A DNA stretch of 64,000 bases from Bacillota bacterium (GCA_021769885.1 JAETSA010000008.1:108445-172444), one strand, 5' to 3'. Shown: positions 44,367-52,609, counted from the stretch's first letter. Notes: a model not told the origin generated them from the sequence alone. Numbers and translations are program-made.

Positions 44367-44999
44367 TTATTTTTTCACCGTATCTGCGAGAACAACGATG
44401 CCGCCTTTAGGACCGGGAATCGCGCCCTTGATGGCGATGAGGTTGTTTTCTGCGTCAACCTTGACGATGTCGAGATTCTGAACGGTAACTCTTTCAGCAC
44501 CCAAGTGGCCTGCGAGCTTCTTCCCCTTGTAAACACGGGACGGGTCGGAGCAAGCGCCCAACGAACCTGCGTGACGTGCTACAGGGCCGGTACCGTGAGA
44601 TTCCTTCAATCTGGAGAAGTTCCAGCGTTTGATTGCGCCCGCGGTGCCTTTACCTTTACTTGTACCCACAACGTCCACTCTGTCACCGACAGCGAAAACG
44701 TCTGCCTTGAGAATGTCGCCGACGTTCAGTGCGGAGGTATCCGCCAGTCTGAACTCCTTGAGTACCTTCTTCGGTGCGACGTCCGCTTTCTTGAAATGAC
44801 CTGCCTGGGGCTTGTTCACTCTCTGGACTTTCACGTCACCGAAGCCGACCTGCACAGCTTCATAGCCGTCGTTTTCGGTTGTCTTTTTCTGGACAACCAC
44901 GCACGGACCTGCTTCTACGACGGTCACGGGGATAACCTTGCCGCTCTCGTCAAAAAGCTGTGTCATGCCGATTTTCTTACCGATAAGACCTTTTTGCAT
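44367..44999 (-). CDS. rplC: Large ribosomal subunit protein uL3
   Basis: A 210-residue 50S protein: [39 protein letters not shown] at the start, and [53 protein letters not shown] in the loop that reaches the catalytic centre. Confidence 0.98.
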   Translation of the reverse strand: MQKGLIGKKIGMTQLFDESGKVIPVTVVEAGPCVVVQKKTTENDGYEAVQVGFGDVKVQRVNKPQAGHFKKADVAPKKVLKEFRLADTSALNVGDILKADVFAVGDRVDVVGTSKGKGTAGAIKRWNFSRLKESHGTGPVARHAGSLGACSDPSRVYKGKKLAGHLGAERVTVQNLDIVKVDAENNLIAIKGAIPGPKGGIVVLADTVKK

Positions 45000-45065
45000 T
45001 TTGTATTCCTCCTTTGGTTATTGGTTGGCTTTCGCCAACATGACCTGTAAGCGTTTTCGCCGAAA

Positions 45066-45383
45066 TTACAGCTTAATTTCGATGTCTACGCCTGCGGGAA
45101 GCTCAAGGTTCGTCAAAGCTTCAACGGTCTTGTTTGAAGGTCTGAGAATGTCGATGAGCCGTTTGTGCGTTCTCTGTTCAAACTGTTCGCGGCTGTCTTT
45201 GTACTTATGAACAGCGCGAAGAATGGTGACAACTTCCTTTTCGGTCGGGAGCGGAACGGGACCGGAAACCTGTGCGCCTGTGCGCTTTGCGGTTTCAACG
45301 ATTTTCATTGCCGCTCTGTCCACGAGGTCGTGGTCATAGCCCTTCAGTCTGATACGGATTTTCTTGCCTTTTGCTGCTGCCAT
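45066..45383 (-). CDS. rpsJ: Small ribosomal subunit protein uS10
   Basis: A 105-residue 30S protein: [72 protein letters not shown]. It is the first gene of the cluster, behind a leader of about 315 bases with promoter and attenuator. Confidence 0.98.
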   Translation of the reverse strand: MAAAKGKKIRIRLKGYDHDLVDRAAMKIVETAKRTGAQVSGPVPLPTEKEVVTILRAVHKYKDSREQFEQRTHKRLIDILRPSNKTVEALTNLELPAGVDIEIKL

Positions 45384-45456
45384 TGTTTGTTGCCTCCTTT
45401 TGAATTAGGGCAATTCGCTTTTCTGCAACCCTGCCGGGTGTTTTCACACCTTTTAT

Positions 45457-45486
45457 TAAAAAACCGAAAGCCAAAAAGTCTTTCGG
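45457..45486 (-). terminator. Attenuator hairpin in the S10 operon leader
   Basis: A 7-bp stem CCGAAAG/CTTTCGG with a 9-base loop is followed on the minus strand by six T. It lies about 75 bases before rpsJ, inside the leader, so it should work as an attenuator rather than an end-of-gene terminator. A GGTGT/ACACC hairpin follows it. Confidence 0.7.
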
Positions 45487-45704
45487 ACGGCAGAAAAAAG
45501 CGCACAGATTCCTCTTTGATGCCGCAAAAGCGCAGTTGGGGTACGCTTCCGACGACAAGTTATCTGCTATAGGGTCGCCCGGTTTGTAATCGGACATACT
45601 CCGCGGTAATTCCCTGCATCAAACGTGCAGCCACCTACCGCATCATCGCATATCAAGTCGCGTAAAAAAGGATATGGCACACCCTTTTCCACACGTGCCT
45701 TGGT

Positions 45705-45733
45705 ATTTTACCATACTATTTATGAAAATGCAA
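45705..45733 (-). promoter_or_regulatory. Promoter of the S10-spc-alpha cluster
   Basis: On the minus strand TTGCAT (45733-45728), a 17-base spacer and TAAAAT (45710-45705). The predicted start near 45698 gives a leader of about 315 bases that includes the attenuator. The rest of the leader shows no gene; a short open frame in it is not supported. Confidence 0.7.
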
Positions 45734-45995
45734 CAACTTTTCTTAAAAAAGTTCGTGAAAAAGGCCGAAATTTTTTTGAAATTTTTCCACGCACTAAAAA
45801 TTGTTCCTTTTGCGCAGCGCACCACAAGATATGGTGTGTTTTGTACGCATTTTTCGCGTGCTTTCCGCACACTTTCGCGGTTTTCGGAAACTTTTGCAGG
45901 ATTTTCCGCGCCTAAAACGTCAGGAATCCGTGTTGCCGTATACTATATATAATAGAAAACACCTCTATACACCGAATTACAAAACAAATTGCGTA
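45734..45995. other. AT-rich gap without recognised gene
   Basis: This stretch upstream of the S10 promoter is AT-rich, with phased A/T runs (TTTTCTTAAAAAAGTTC, GAAATTTTTTTGAAATTTTT). Such DNA could be curved and act as an upstream promoter element. I saw no gene or RNA in it. Confidence 0.5.
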
Positions 45996-46500
45996 AGCGC
46001 GTAGGGAACGACCTTAAGTGTCGTTCCGAAAAATTTTGCACAATATAAATTGGATTCGCAATTTGTAGGGGACGCTGCCCTCAGCGTCCCGCAAAGTTTC
46101 ATCAGACTTTGACGGGCGCTTCGTGAAGCGCCCCTACGGGTTGCGGTTCGCTGTTTGGTTGTGCAACTTGCTTGGGCGGATGAAGTTACGGCTTCGCCAT
46201 TACCCTTTTGTCGCTTCGCGACATTTCCCCTAATAGGGGAATCTTCATCCGCCCCTACGAGTTGCGTTTCACCGTTGGGTTTGTTCGAAATCCAACTGTG
46301 CTCGGGCGGGCACGGAAGGTCTCGCCTGCCGGCTCGGTCGGTGCTTCTGCATACTTCCGTATGCAGAGGTCTCCACCGGAGACCCGCACCCCGCCCCTAC
46401 AGGTGTAGGGAACGACCTTAAGTGTCGTTCCGAAAAATTTTGCACAATATAAATTGGATTCGCAAATTGTAGGGGACGCTGCCTTCAGCGTCCCGCAAAG
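45996..46500. repeat. Long intergenic repeat cluster
   Basis: About 500 bases without a gene. Units in order are GGAACGACCTTAAGTGTCGTTCC, GGGGACGCTGCCCTCAGCGTCCC, GGGCGCTTCGTGAAGCGCCCC, GGATGAAG...CTTCATCC enclosing TACGGCTTCGCCATTA and GTCGCTTCGCGAC, an inverted composite element of the GGTCTCC/GCATAC subfamily (core 46341-46389), and second copies of the GGAACGACCTTAAG and GGGGACGCTG units. The segment from 46001 to 46085 is almost identical to 46407-46500, a direct duplication within the cluster. Confidence 0.8.
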
Positions 46501-46523
46501 TTTCACCTACTCCCGCAAAGACT

Positions 46524-46554
46524 AAAAAAACGCGGTGAGCAATTGCTCACCGCG
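46524..46554 (-). terminator. Intrinsic terminator after tRNA-Cys
   Basis: A perfect 10-bp stem CGCGGTGAGC/GCTCACCGCG with an AATT loop is followed on the minus strand by seven T. It starts 4 bases after the tRNA-Cys CCA end. Confidence 0.9.
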
Positions 46555-46558
46555 CGTT

Positions 46559-46632
46559 TGGAGGCGACACCCGGATTTGAACCGGGGATCAGGGTTTTGC
46601 AGACCCATGCCTTACCACTTGGCTATGTCGCC
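46559..46632 (-). tRNA. tRNA-Cys (GCA)
   Basis: The acceptor arm GGCGACA/TGTCGCC, a T discriminator and an encoded CCA close the cloverleaf. The anticodon loop reads TCTGCAAAA, so the anticodon is GCA. The T arm has GGTTCAAATCC. It is last in the tRNA set, separated from tRNA-Gly by a terminator-like palindrome. Confidence 0.95.
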
Positions 46633-46657
46633 GAAGAAAATGTTTGTGTCATTGGAA

Positions 46658-46694
46658 GAAAAAGGACGCTTAAAAATATTTTTAAGCGTCCTTT
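46658..46694 (-). terminator. Perfect 34-base palindrome between tRNA-Gly and tRNA-Cys
   Basis: AAAGGACGCTTAAAAAT is followed directly by its exact reverse complement (46661-46694). On the minus strand it starts at the last base of tRNA-Gly and is followed by five T, so it looks like an intrinsic terminator inside the tRNA set. It could instead be an RNA-processing hairpin. Confidence 0.7.
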
Positions 46695-46769
46695 GGAGCG
46701 GATGACGAGGCTCGAACTCGCTACCTCCACCTTGGCAAGGTGGCGCTCTACCGGATGAGCTACATCCGC
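46694..46769 (-). tRNA. tRNA-Gly (GCC)
   Basis: Acceptor GCGGATG pairs with CATCCGC, with T discriminator and encoded CCA. The anticodon stem-loop CACCTTGCCAAGGTG gives anticodon GCC. The T loop is GTTCGAGCC. A terminator palindrome follows directly. Confidence 0.96.
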
Positions 46770-46774
46770 ATATA

Positions 46775-46850
<76 letters not shown>

Positions 46851-46855
46851 AAATG

Positions 46856-46932
46856 TGGCGACCCGGAACGGGATCGAACCGTCGACCTCTAGCGTGACAG
46901 GCTAGCGTTCTAACCAGCTGAACTACCGGGCC
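46856..46932 (-). tRNA. tRNA-Asp (GTC)
   Basis: Acceptor GGCCCGG pairs with CCGGGTC, then G discriminator (the aspartate identity base) and encoded CCA. The anticodon stem-loop CTAGCCTGTCACGCTAG gives GTC. A single aspS gene lies at 57319. Confidence 0.96.
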
Positions 46933-46937
46933 ACATT

Positions 46938-47013
46938 TGGTGGGAACAACAGGGCTCGAACCTGTGACCCTCTGCTTGTAAGGCAGATGCTCTCCCAGCT
47001 GAGCTATGCTCCC
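46938..47013 (-). tRNA. tRNA-Val (TAC)
   Basis: Acceptor GGGAGCA pairs with TGTTCCC, then A discriminator and encoded CCA. The anticodon stem-loop TCTGCCTTACAAGCAGA gives TAC. It is first in the tRNA set. Confidence 0.96.
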
Positions 47014-47045
47014 AAAACAGCCGCCGTCGTTCTGACGGCTGAATA

Positions 47046-47074
47046 AGAATATCATAAAAAAACGGTTCTGTCAA
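47046..47074 (-). promoter_or_regulatory. Promoter of the tRNA set
   Basis: On the minus strand TTGACA (47074-47069), a 17-base spacer and TATTCT (47051-47046). A short GCCGTC/GACGGC hairpin lies between it and tRNA-Val. Confidence 0.75.
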
Positions 47075-47185
47075 CAAGAATTTCAAATTTTTTTCGAATT
47101 TTTTTAAGATTTTTTTGTGCCGCCGACAAATCCACAATATCTTGTGTACTCCGTCGCCGCTGTGCGTATTTTTTGCTTTTCGCTG

Positions 47186-47214
47186 TTTACTTTTTAGATT
47201 TAATGTGCTAAACT
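47186..47214 (+). promoter_or_regulatory. Promoter of yerC
   Basis: TTTACT (47186-47191), a 17-base spacer ending TGC, and TAAACT (47209-47214), an extended -10 form. It lies 30 bases before the yerC start and is divergent from the tRNA promoter. Confidence 0.5.
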
Positions 47215-47245
47215 ATTTGTATCTATAAAGATAGGCGGGTCGTTT

Positions 47246-47557
47246 ATGAGCAACAGCAAAATTAAAAATGAAAATATGGATTTCTTGTTTGACTGCATCC
47301 TTGCACTGCAATCCGAAGAAGAGTGCTATGACTTCTTTGAGGACCTTTGCACGGTCAACGAGCTGCAGGCCATTTCCCAGCGCATTGTCGTGGCGCGTAT
47401 GCTCTCGGAAAAGCGCGTGTATTCCGACATTGTGAAGGATACGGGCGCATCCACCGCGACCATCAGCCGCGTGAACCGTTCTCTGCAATTCGGCTGTAAC
47501 GGCTACGAAAAGCTGTTCGAACGCGTCGCCGCAAAAAAAGCGGAGCAGAAAAAATGA
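47246..47557 (+). CDS. YerC/YecD-type TrpR-like regulator
   Basis: A 103-residue helical protein: FLFDCILALQSEEECYDFFEDLCTVNELQAISQRIVVARMLSEKRVYSDIVKDTGASTATISRVNRSLQFGCNGYEKLFE. The last part is the TrpR-type helix-turn-helix (TGASTATISRVNRSL). The family is widespread in Firmicutes, with no firmly assigned signal; a tryptophan link is not shown. Its stop overlaps the next start as ATGA. Confidence 0.92.
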   Translation: MSNSKIKNENMDFLFDCILALQSEEECYDFFEDLCTVNELQAISQRIVVARMLSEKRVYSDIVKDTGASTATISRVNRSLQFGCNGYEKLFERVAAKKAEQKK

Positions 47558-48306
47558 GTTATGATGTGTTCTCTGCATACTATGATGCATTGACCGAAAA
47601 TGTGCATTATTCCGCTATCGCCGAACGAATTTGCTCTCTGTTGACCCGCCGCGGCATTAACAGAGGGCTTTTGCTTGATTTGGGATGCGGCACGGGCACG
47701 CTGTCTCTCCTGCTCGCAAAGCAAGGCTACGAGGTCATCGGCGCGGACGCTTCGCCCGATATGCTGATGGAAGCGCAAAATAAGGCGGTGGAAGCAGGCG
47801 AGCAGATTCTCTTCCTGTGCCAACCGATGGAACAGCTCGATTTGTACGGTACGGTGCACGCGGCGGTCTGCACACTGGATGCACTCAACCATTTGCCGAA
47901 CCGCGAAGCCGTAGAAGCGGCGCTCGGGCGCGTTTCCCTGTTTTTAGAACCGGACGGCATATTTATTTTTGATGTGAATACCTTATATAAGCACCGTGAA
48001 GTGCTCAGCAGCAAAACCTTTGTGTACGATACCGAAGACGTTTACTGTGTATGGCAAAACACATTGGACGCCGACAGCGCAACGGTCCATATCGATTTAG
48101 ACTTTTTTGTCCCGCTCAGAGAAGACGGCATCTTTGAACGGGAAAGCGAGCATTTTACGGAATGCGCATACAGAGAAGCTGAATGGGAAGAAATGCTCAC
48201 GAACGCGGGACTGCAAATTCTGGAGCGTTTCGACGGTTACTCCGAGGATGCGCCACACGAAACAAGCGAGCGTATTGTATACGTTGTCGGAAAGGAAACG
48301 AAATAA
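47554..48306 (+). CDS. Class I SAM-dependent methyltransferase
   Basis: A 250-residue protein with the SAM-binding motif I GLLLDLGCGTGTLSLLLAKQGYEVIGADASPDML, then AAVCTLDALNHLPNREAVEAALGRVSLFLEPDGIFIFDVNT. The C-terminal half (VYCVWQNTLDADSATVHIDLDFFV) resembles the substrate-binding lid of small-molecule methyltransferases. The substrate is unknown. It overlaps yerC by ATGA and hslO follows after 1 base, so the three form an operon. Confidence 0.88.
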   Translation: MSYDVFSAYYDALTENVHYSAIAERICSLLTRRGINRGLLLDLGCGTGTLSLLLAKQGYEVIGADASPDMLMEAQNKAVEAGEQILFLCQPMEQLDLYGTVHAAVCTLDALNHLPNREAVEAALGRVSLFLEPDGIFIFDVNTLYKHREVLSSKTFVYDTEDVYCVWQNTLDADSATVHIDLDFFVPLREDGIFERESEHFTECAYREAEWEEMLTNAGLQILERFDGYSEDAPHETSERIVYVVGKETK

Positions 48307-48307
48307 T

Positions 48308-49180
48308 ATGCAAAATCTTATAAGAATGATGGATACAGACGGCACACTTTGCGTGATTGCCGCCGATACAACCGAAACCGTGCGCGAAATGCATCGCCTG
48401 CACGGTACGGCAAAGGTGGTTTCCGCCGCTCTCGGCAGACTGCTGACCGCCGCGTCCTTAATGGGCAGTATGCTCAAGGGCGAAAAGGACAGTGTCACGT
48501 TAAAAATCAGCACCGACGGCGAAGCGAGTCCCATCACCGCCGTATCCGACAGCAGCGGCAATGTGCGCGGCTATGCGGGGCGCAACGACGTGGTTCTGCC
48601 GCTCAATGCAAAAGGCAAATTAGATGTTTCGGGTGCGGTGGGCAAAAACGGCACACTGACCGTGATTAAAGATTTGGGGATGCGTGAGCCGTATGTCGGG
48701 CAGGTGCCGCTTGTTTCGGGCGAAATTGCCGAGGATGTGACCGCCTATTACGCGGCAAGCGAGCAGACGCCGTCCGTTTGCGGACTGGGGGTGCTTGTCG
48801 ACCCCGATACGGAAAACATCCTGCATGCAGGCGGATTTTTGATTCAGCTTTTGCCCACGGCAATGGAAGATACGATTGAAAAAGTTGAACGGGGCTTAGA
48901 AAACATCAAGCCCGTTACAACGATGCTGTTCGAGGGGATGACCCCCGAGGATATCTGCCGTGCGGTACTGCCCGAATTTGAGTTGAATGTTTTGGACAGT
49001 GCCGAGGTCGGTTACCGCTGTACCTGTTCGCGCGAGCGGATGAAAAACGCCCTGCGTGCCACAGGCAAGCAAGCCCTTTCGGAAATGGCAGAGGACGAGA
49101 ATACCGAGGTCACCTGCAACTTCTGCAACCGTCAGTACGTATTCCCACAAGCGGAAATGCAGGAAATGCTTGCAGAGTGA
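48308..49180 (+). CDS. hslO: Redox-regulated chaperone Hsp33
   Basis: A 290-residue holdase activated by oxidation. The N-terminal domain runs MQNLIRMMDTDGTLCVIAADTTETVREMHRLHGTAKVVSAALGRLLTAASLMGSMLKGE. The C-terminal redox switch has four zinc cysteines in CTCSRERMKNAL and CNFCNRQYVF. The start at 48308 follows GGAAACG; the frame is open upstream inside the methyltransferase gene and is not used. Confidence 0.96.
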   Translation: MQNLIRMMDTDGTLCVIAADTTETVREMHRLHGTAKVVSAALGRLLTAASLMGSMLKGEKDSVTLKISTDGEASPITAVSDSSGNVRGYAGRNDVVLPLNAKGKLDVSGAVGKNGTLTVIKDLGMREPYVGQVPLVSGEIAEDVTAYYAASEQTPSVCGLGVLVDPDTENILHAGGFLIQLLPTAMEDTIEKVERGLENIKPVTTMLFEGMTPEDICRAVLPEFELNVLDSAEVGYRCTCSRERMKNALRATGKQALSEMAEDENTEVTCNFCNRQYVFPQAEMQEMLAE

Positions 49181-49189
49181 TTTTACATT

Positions 49190-49700
49190 AGGTTCGGGGC
49201 GGATTTTGCCCAGCCTGTCATTCTGAGCGCGTAGGGACGGACGTCCTCGTCCGTCCGCGGGCGAACGCAGTTCGCCCCTACGGGGGTGTAGGGAACGACC
49301 CCTGTGTCGTTCCGTAGGCTCTCATCAAACTTTACGGGCGGGCACGGAAGGTCTCGCCTGCCGGCTCGGTCGGTGCTTCTGCATACTTCCGTATGCAGAG
49401 GTCTCCACCGGAGACCCGCACCCCGCCCCTACGGGTTGCGATTCACCGTTGGGTTGTGCAATAATTCAACCGTGTAGGGCGGGGGCTTGCTCCCGCCGTT
49501 GGTTTGTGTGGATTTTTACACTTGCTCGGGGCGCCGAGGTGCGGGTGTCCAGTGGACACCTCTAAGCGAAGCTTAGAAGCACCGACCGAGCCGGCAGGCG
49601 AGAACGTCGCCCCTACGTTTTTTGCATCGCCATTGGGTTGTTCGAATTTCGCGGAACGACACAGAGGTCGTTCCCTACGGAATGCATATCCCCGCGGGTT
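49190..49700. repeat. Long intergenic repeat cluster with two composite elements
   Basis: About 510 bases without a gene. It holds the CATTCTGAGCGCGTAGGG segment, GGACGGACGTCCTCGTCCGTCC, GCGGGCGAACGCAGTTCGCCCC, GGAACGACCCCTGTGTCGTTCC, an inverted composite of the GGTCTCC/GCATAC type (core 49373-49421), GCGGGGGCTTGCTCCCGCC, a direct composite of the GGTGTCC/AAGC type (core 49539-49582), and GGAACGACACAGAGGTCGTTCC. Both composite subfamilies occur here in opposite orientation. Confidence 0.82.
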
Positions 49701-49709
49701 CGTGCAAAA

Positions 49710-52298
49710 TCAAAATGTGCGGGAGATGATGTCGCGGATTTCGTCTTGCGCGCGGGTGATTTCGTCGTAAAACTCTTTGGACGGCACACGCAGGGCACCG
49801 TTCCCCAAAATAATCAACTGTTCCATAGCATCCGAGGTCACGACCCGCACGCGGTGATGCTTTGCGAGCTGATGAGTGACTTTTTCGATATACATATCGG
49901 CGGTTTCCGCTTCTTTGGTATAGACGATGTGGATGTTGTCCACGGCTTCGACCTCGCGTGTACTGCCCTTTACCTTGTAAGCATCAAAAACCAAAATAAC
50001 TTCACATTTTTTGTAGCCCTGATAATTGCAAAGAATATTGACAAGCGTCTGCCGTGCGCCCTCCATACTGCTTTTTGCAAGGTCGCGCAGAGCATCCCAC
50101 GAAAAAATGACATTGTAGCCGTCCACCAGCAAATATTCCGCGCCCGCATACGTTTTTGCGGGTGCTTTTTCTTTGGGTTTTTTCGGCTCTGTGCGCTCGG
50201 TAAATGTAAAATGCTGCTCCGATGCGGGATTTGTCCGCTTTCGAATCGGGCCGTAGGTCTGCTCGAAAATCTGCATCAGCTCCTTATCGAGCGCAAACAG
50301 ATTCTGTTTGTCCTTCCATTCGGAAAACTGCCGCTTTTTGTCCTGCGGCGCAGACGCCTCTTTCGGCGGATGCAGAACACTCGGCAGATGCATATGCGTG
50401 TACACCGCATCCCATTTCACCGTATTGCCCGCGCCGTGCGCGCAAAAGACGGAATCGCAGGGATTTTCCGTATCACTGTCGGGATCGTACCCAATGCGCT
50501 CGAGCACCGCCTCGGCATCGTGGCACGGCGCATATCCCTGCAAGCCGCAAACCAGTCTGCCCCTGCCGTGCGTATATTGCAGGACTTCCTTCGGGTATTC
50601 GTGCATTTCCGAAACAGGCGCAGTGCCGTGAAGCACAGCAAATTCGCCCTCGGTTTCGGGCGGCTGGAACTCCCCGCACATATGCTGAACATCGGCAATC
50701 GCTCTGCCGATGTTTTCCTGCGGGACTTCCAAGGTAAAGGTATAAATCGGCTCTAACAGCAGACTGTTCGCCGTGCGCAAACCCTGCCGCACCGCGCGGT
50801 AGGTTGCCTGCCGAAAATCGCCGCCCTCGGTATGCTTGGGGTGCGCGCGTCCCGAGACTAACGTGATTTCCATATCCGTAATCGGTGCGCCCGCGAGCAC
50901 ACCGACGTGTGTTTTTTCATACAGATGCGTTAAAATCAGTCTTTGCCAATTTTTGTCGAGCAAATCCGTTTTGCACTGCGTCTGAAAGGTAAGACCGCTG
51001 TTTCGCTCGGTCGGCTTTAATACAAGATGTACCTCGGCATAGTGGCGAAGCGGTTCAAAATGCCCGACACCCTCCACAGTATCGGTAATGGTTTCCTTAT
51101 AGATAATCTCGCCCTTGCCGAACGATGCCTGCAGACGGAAGCGGTCGGCAAGAATTGCGCTGAGAATTTCCAACTGCATCTCGCCCATCAGCTGTACCTG
51201 TATTTCCCCTGTGCGCGCCTGCCAAACCACCTTTAACTGCGGGTCTTCGCTTTCTAAAATCCGCATTTTTTCGAGTGCGGTGTGCGCGTCCGTGCCGCTT
51301 GGCAAAATCAGCTTATAGGTCAAAACGGGCGCGAGTATGGGCAGGGGTGCGTCCGCCTGTGTACCCAAGCCATCCCCTGCGCGGGCAAAGGTGATGCCCG
51401 TGACAGCGCATATTGTCCCCGCAGGTGCACTGTTTACAGTCGTAAATTTTTCGCCCGAATAGATACGGATTTGGTTGACTTTTTCCGCATTTTGATTTTT
51501 ATCGCTCTGCAAAACCTCTTTTACGCGCAAGTTTCCGCCCGTCACCTTTAAATAGGTCAGCCGCTGACCCTTATCCTCAGCGATTTTATACACACTGCCC
51601 GCAAATTCGTTCCCGTATTGCGGCATTTCGGTGTAATCGTATAAGCACTGCAAAAAATCCTGCACGCCCGCAAGCTTCAGTGCCGAGCCGAACATACAGG
51701 GAAAGATTTTTCGGTGCTTTACGGCGCGTGCGAGCTCCGACTTTTGCAAAGCACCGTGCGCGGTATAGCTTTCGAGCATTTCCTCTTCGCAAAGTGCCGC
51801 ATTCTCGTAAAAATCCGCACTTTCCGTATCGCTGAAATCCACACAGCCGTCGCCGAGTTTGGTTCTCAGTGTGTGCAAAACTGTTTCTTTGTCCGCACCG
51901 TCCAAATCCATTTTGTTGACAAAAATAAAACACGGCACGTTGTATTTACCGAGCAGCTTCCACAGCGTTTTCGTATGGCTCTGCACGCCGTCCGTCGCGC
52001 TGACGACCAAAATCGCGTAGTCCAAAACCTGCAATGTGCGCTCGGTTTCTGCCGAAAAATCCACGTGACCGGGGGTATCCAGCAAGGTGAACTGCGTGTC
52101 GGCAAAATCCAAAATCGCCTGCTTTGAAAAAATGGTAATACCCCGTGCGCGCTCCAGTGAAAAGGTGTCTAAAAAGGCATTTTTATGGTCTACCCGCCCA
52201 AGCGTGCGAATACTGCCCGCCTGATACAGCATCGCTTCGGAAAGCGTCGTTTTGCCCGAATCCACGTGCGCCAAAATGCCGACTGCGATTCTTTTCAT
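49710..52298 (-). CDS. TetM-like ribosome-protection GTPase fused to a Rae1/YacP-like NYN nuclease
   Basis: An 862-residue fusion. The N-terminal 680 residues or so are an EF-G-like GTPase of the TetM/TetO type: AHVDSGKT (10-17), RGIT, DTPGHVD, NKMD and FGSALK, then domains II-V with RAHPKHTEGGDFRQATYRAVRQG and CDSVFCAHGAGNTVKWDAVYTHMHL. After a basic linker, the last 146 residues form a NYN/PIN-like domain: LLVDGYNVI, VILVFDAYKVKG, YTKEAETADMYIEKV and VTSDAMEQLIILGNGALR, with the expected acidic residues. They closely resemble B. subtilis Rae1, which cuts mRNA in the ribosomal A site. The ATG at 52298 is 7 bases after GAAGGGTGGG. A role in rescuing or cutting on stalled ribosomes is inferred; tetracycline resistance is not implied. 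Confidence 0.88.
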   Translation of the reverse strand: MKRIAVGILAHVDSGKTTLSEAMLYQAGSIRTLGRVDHKNAFLDTFSLERARGITIFSKQAILDFADTQFTLLDTPGHVDFSAETERTLQVLDYAILVVSATDGVQSHTKTLWKLLGKYNVPCFIFVNKMDLDGADKETVLHTLRTKLGDGCVDFSDTESADFYENAALCEEEMLESYTAHGALQKSELARAVKHRKIFPCMFGSALKLAGVQDFLQCLYDYTEMPQYGNEFAGSVYKIAEDKGQRLTYLKVTGGNLRVKEVLQSDKNQNAEKVNQIRIYSGEKFTTVNSAPAGTICAVTGITFARAGDGLGTQADAPLPILAPVLTYKLILPSGTDAHTALEKMRILESEDPQLKVVWQARTGEIQVQLMGEMQLEILSAILADRFRLQASFGKGEIIYKETITDTVEGVGHFEPLRHYAEVHLVLKPTERNSGLTFQTQCKTDLLDKNWQRLILTHLYEKTHVGVLAGAPITDMEITLVSGRAHPKHTEGGDFRQATYRAVRQGLRTANSLLLEPIYTFTLEVPQENIGRAIADVQHMCGEFQPPETEGEFAVLHGTAPVSEMHEYPKEVLQYTHGRGRLVCGLQGYAPCHDAEAVLERIGYDPDSDTENPCDSVFCAHGAGNTVKWDAVYTHMHLPSVLHPPKEASAPQDKKRQFSEWKDKQNLFALDKELMQIFEQTYGPIRKRTNPASEQHFTFTERTEPKKPKEKAPAKTYAGAEYLLVDGYNVIFSWDALRDLAKSSMEGARQTLVNILCNYQGYKKCEVILVFDAYKVKGSTREVEAVDNIHIVYTKEAETADMYIEKVTHQLAKHHRVRVVTSDAMEQLIILGNGALRVPSKEFYDEITRAQDEIRDIISRTF

Positions 52299-52336
52299 CT
52301 GTTTTCCCACCCTTCACGCACGGAAAGTAAAATATA

Positions 52337-52497
52337 TCAGCCTGTCGAAAAAGCCAATTTTGCTCCCCTTGTCAGGGAAGCTGTCGAGCGTAGCGAGACT
52401 GAGGGGGAGTCACAATGTTTTCTCTCCCTTCGTCACGCGCGAAGCGCGTGCCACCTCCCTCATCAGAGGGAGGAAAATAAGGTCTTTCTACATTCTG
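52337..52497. mobile_element. 161-bp MITE-like element, relative of the one at 7816
   Basis: It begins TCAGCCTGTCGAAAAAG and ends with the inverted TCAGAATGTAGAAAGA, matching the ends of the 7816-7989 element in the opposite orientation. Inner hairpins are the same (CCTCCCTC/GAGGGAGG, CACGCGCGAAGCGCGTG, GTCGAGCGTAGCGAGAC). Flanking sequence is TATA-rich without a clear long target duplication. It lies between the GTPase gene and the zinc-ribbon membrane protein gene. Confidence 0.75.
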
Positions 52498-52561
52498 ATA
52501 TATTTCTGTTATTTTAACATATCGAAAGCCGATTGTAAATTGTCAGACTTTTCTATAAATA

Positions 52562-52592
52562 AATCCCCCGAAGCGAAAATGCTTCGGGGGGA
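52562..52592 (-). terminator. Hairpin after the zinc-ribbon membrane protein gene
   Basis: CCCCCCGAAGC/GCTTCGGGGG pair around a short TTTTC loop, with T-rich sequence (GGATTTATTTAT) after it on the minus strand. It lies 20 bases after the stop codon of the membrane protein gene. Confidence 0.65.
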
Positions 52593-52609
52593 ACAGTATA
52601 TGCAAAATT

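Noticed and set aside
45334..45597. An 87-codon open frame in the S10 leader
   Set aside because: It overlaps the attenuator hairpin and the rpsJ start in another frame, has no good ribosome site and no recognisable family.
49710..52298. A tetracycline-resistance gene
   Set aside because: The GTPase part is TetM-like, but the protein is 220 residues longer than TetM, carries a nuclease domain and lies in housekeeping context, so a resistance call is not justified.
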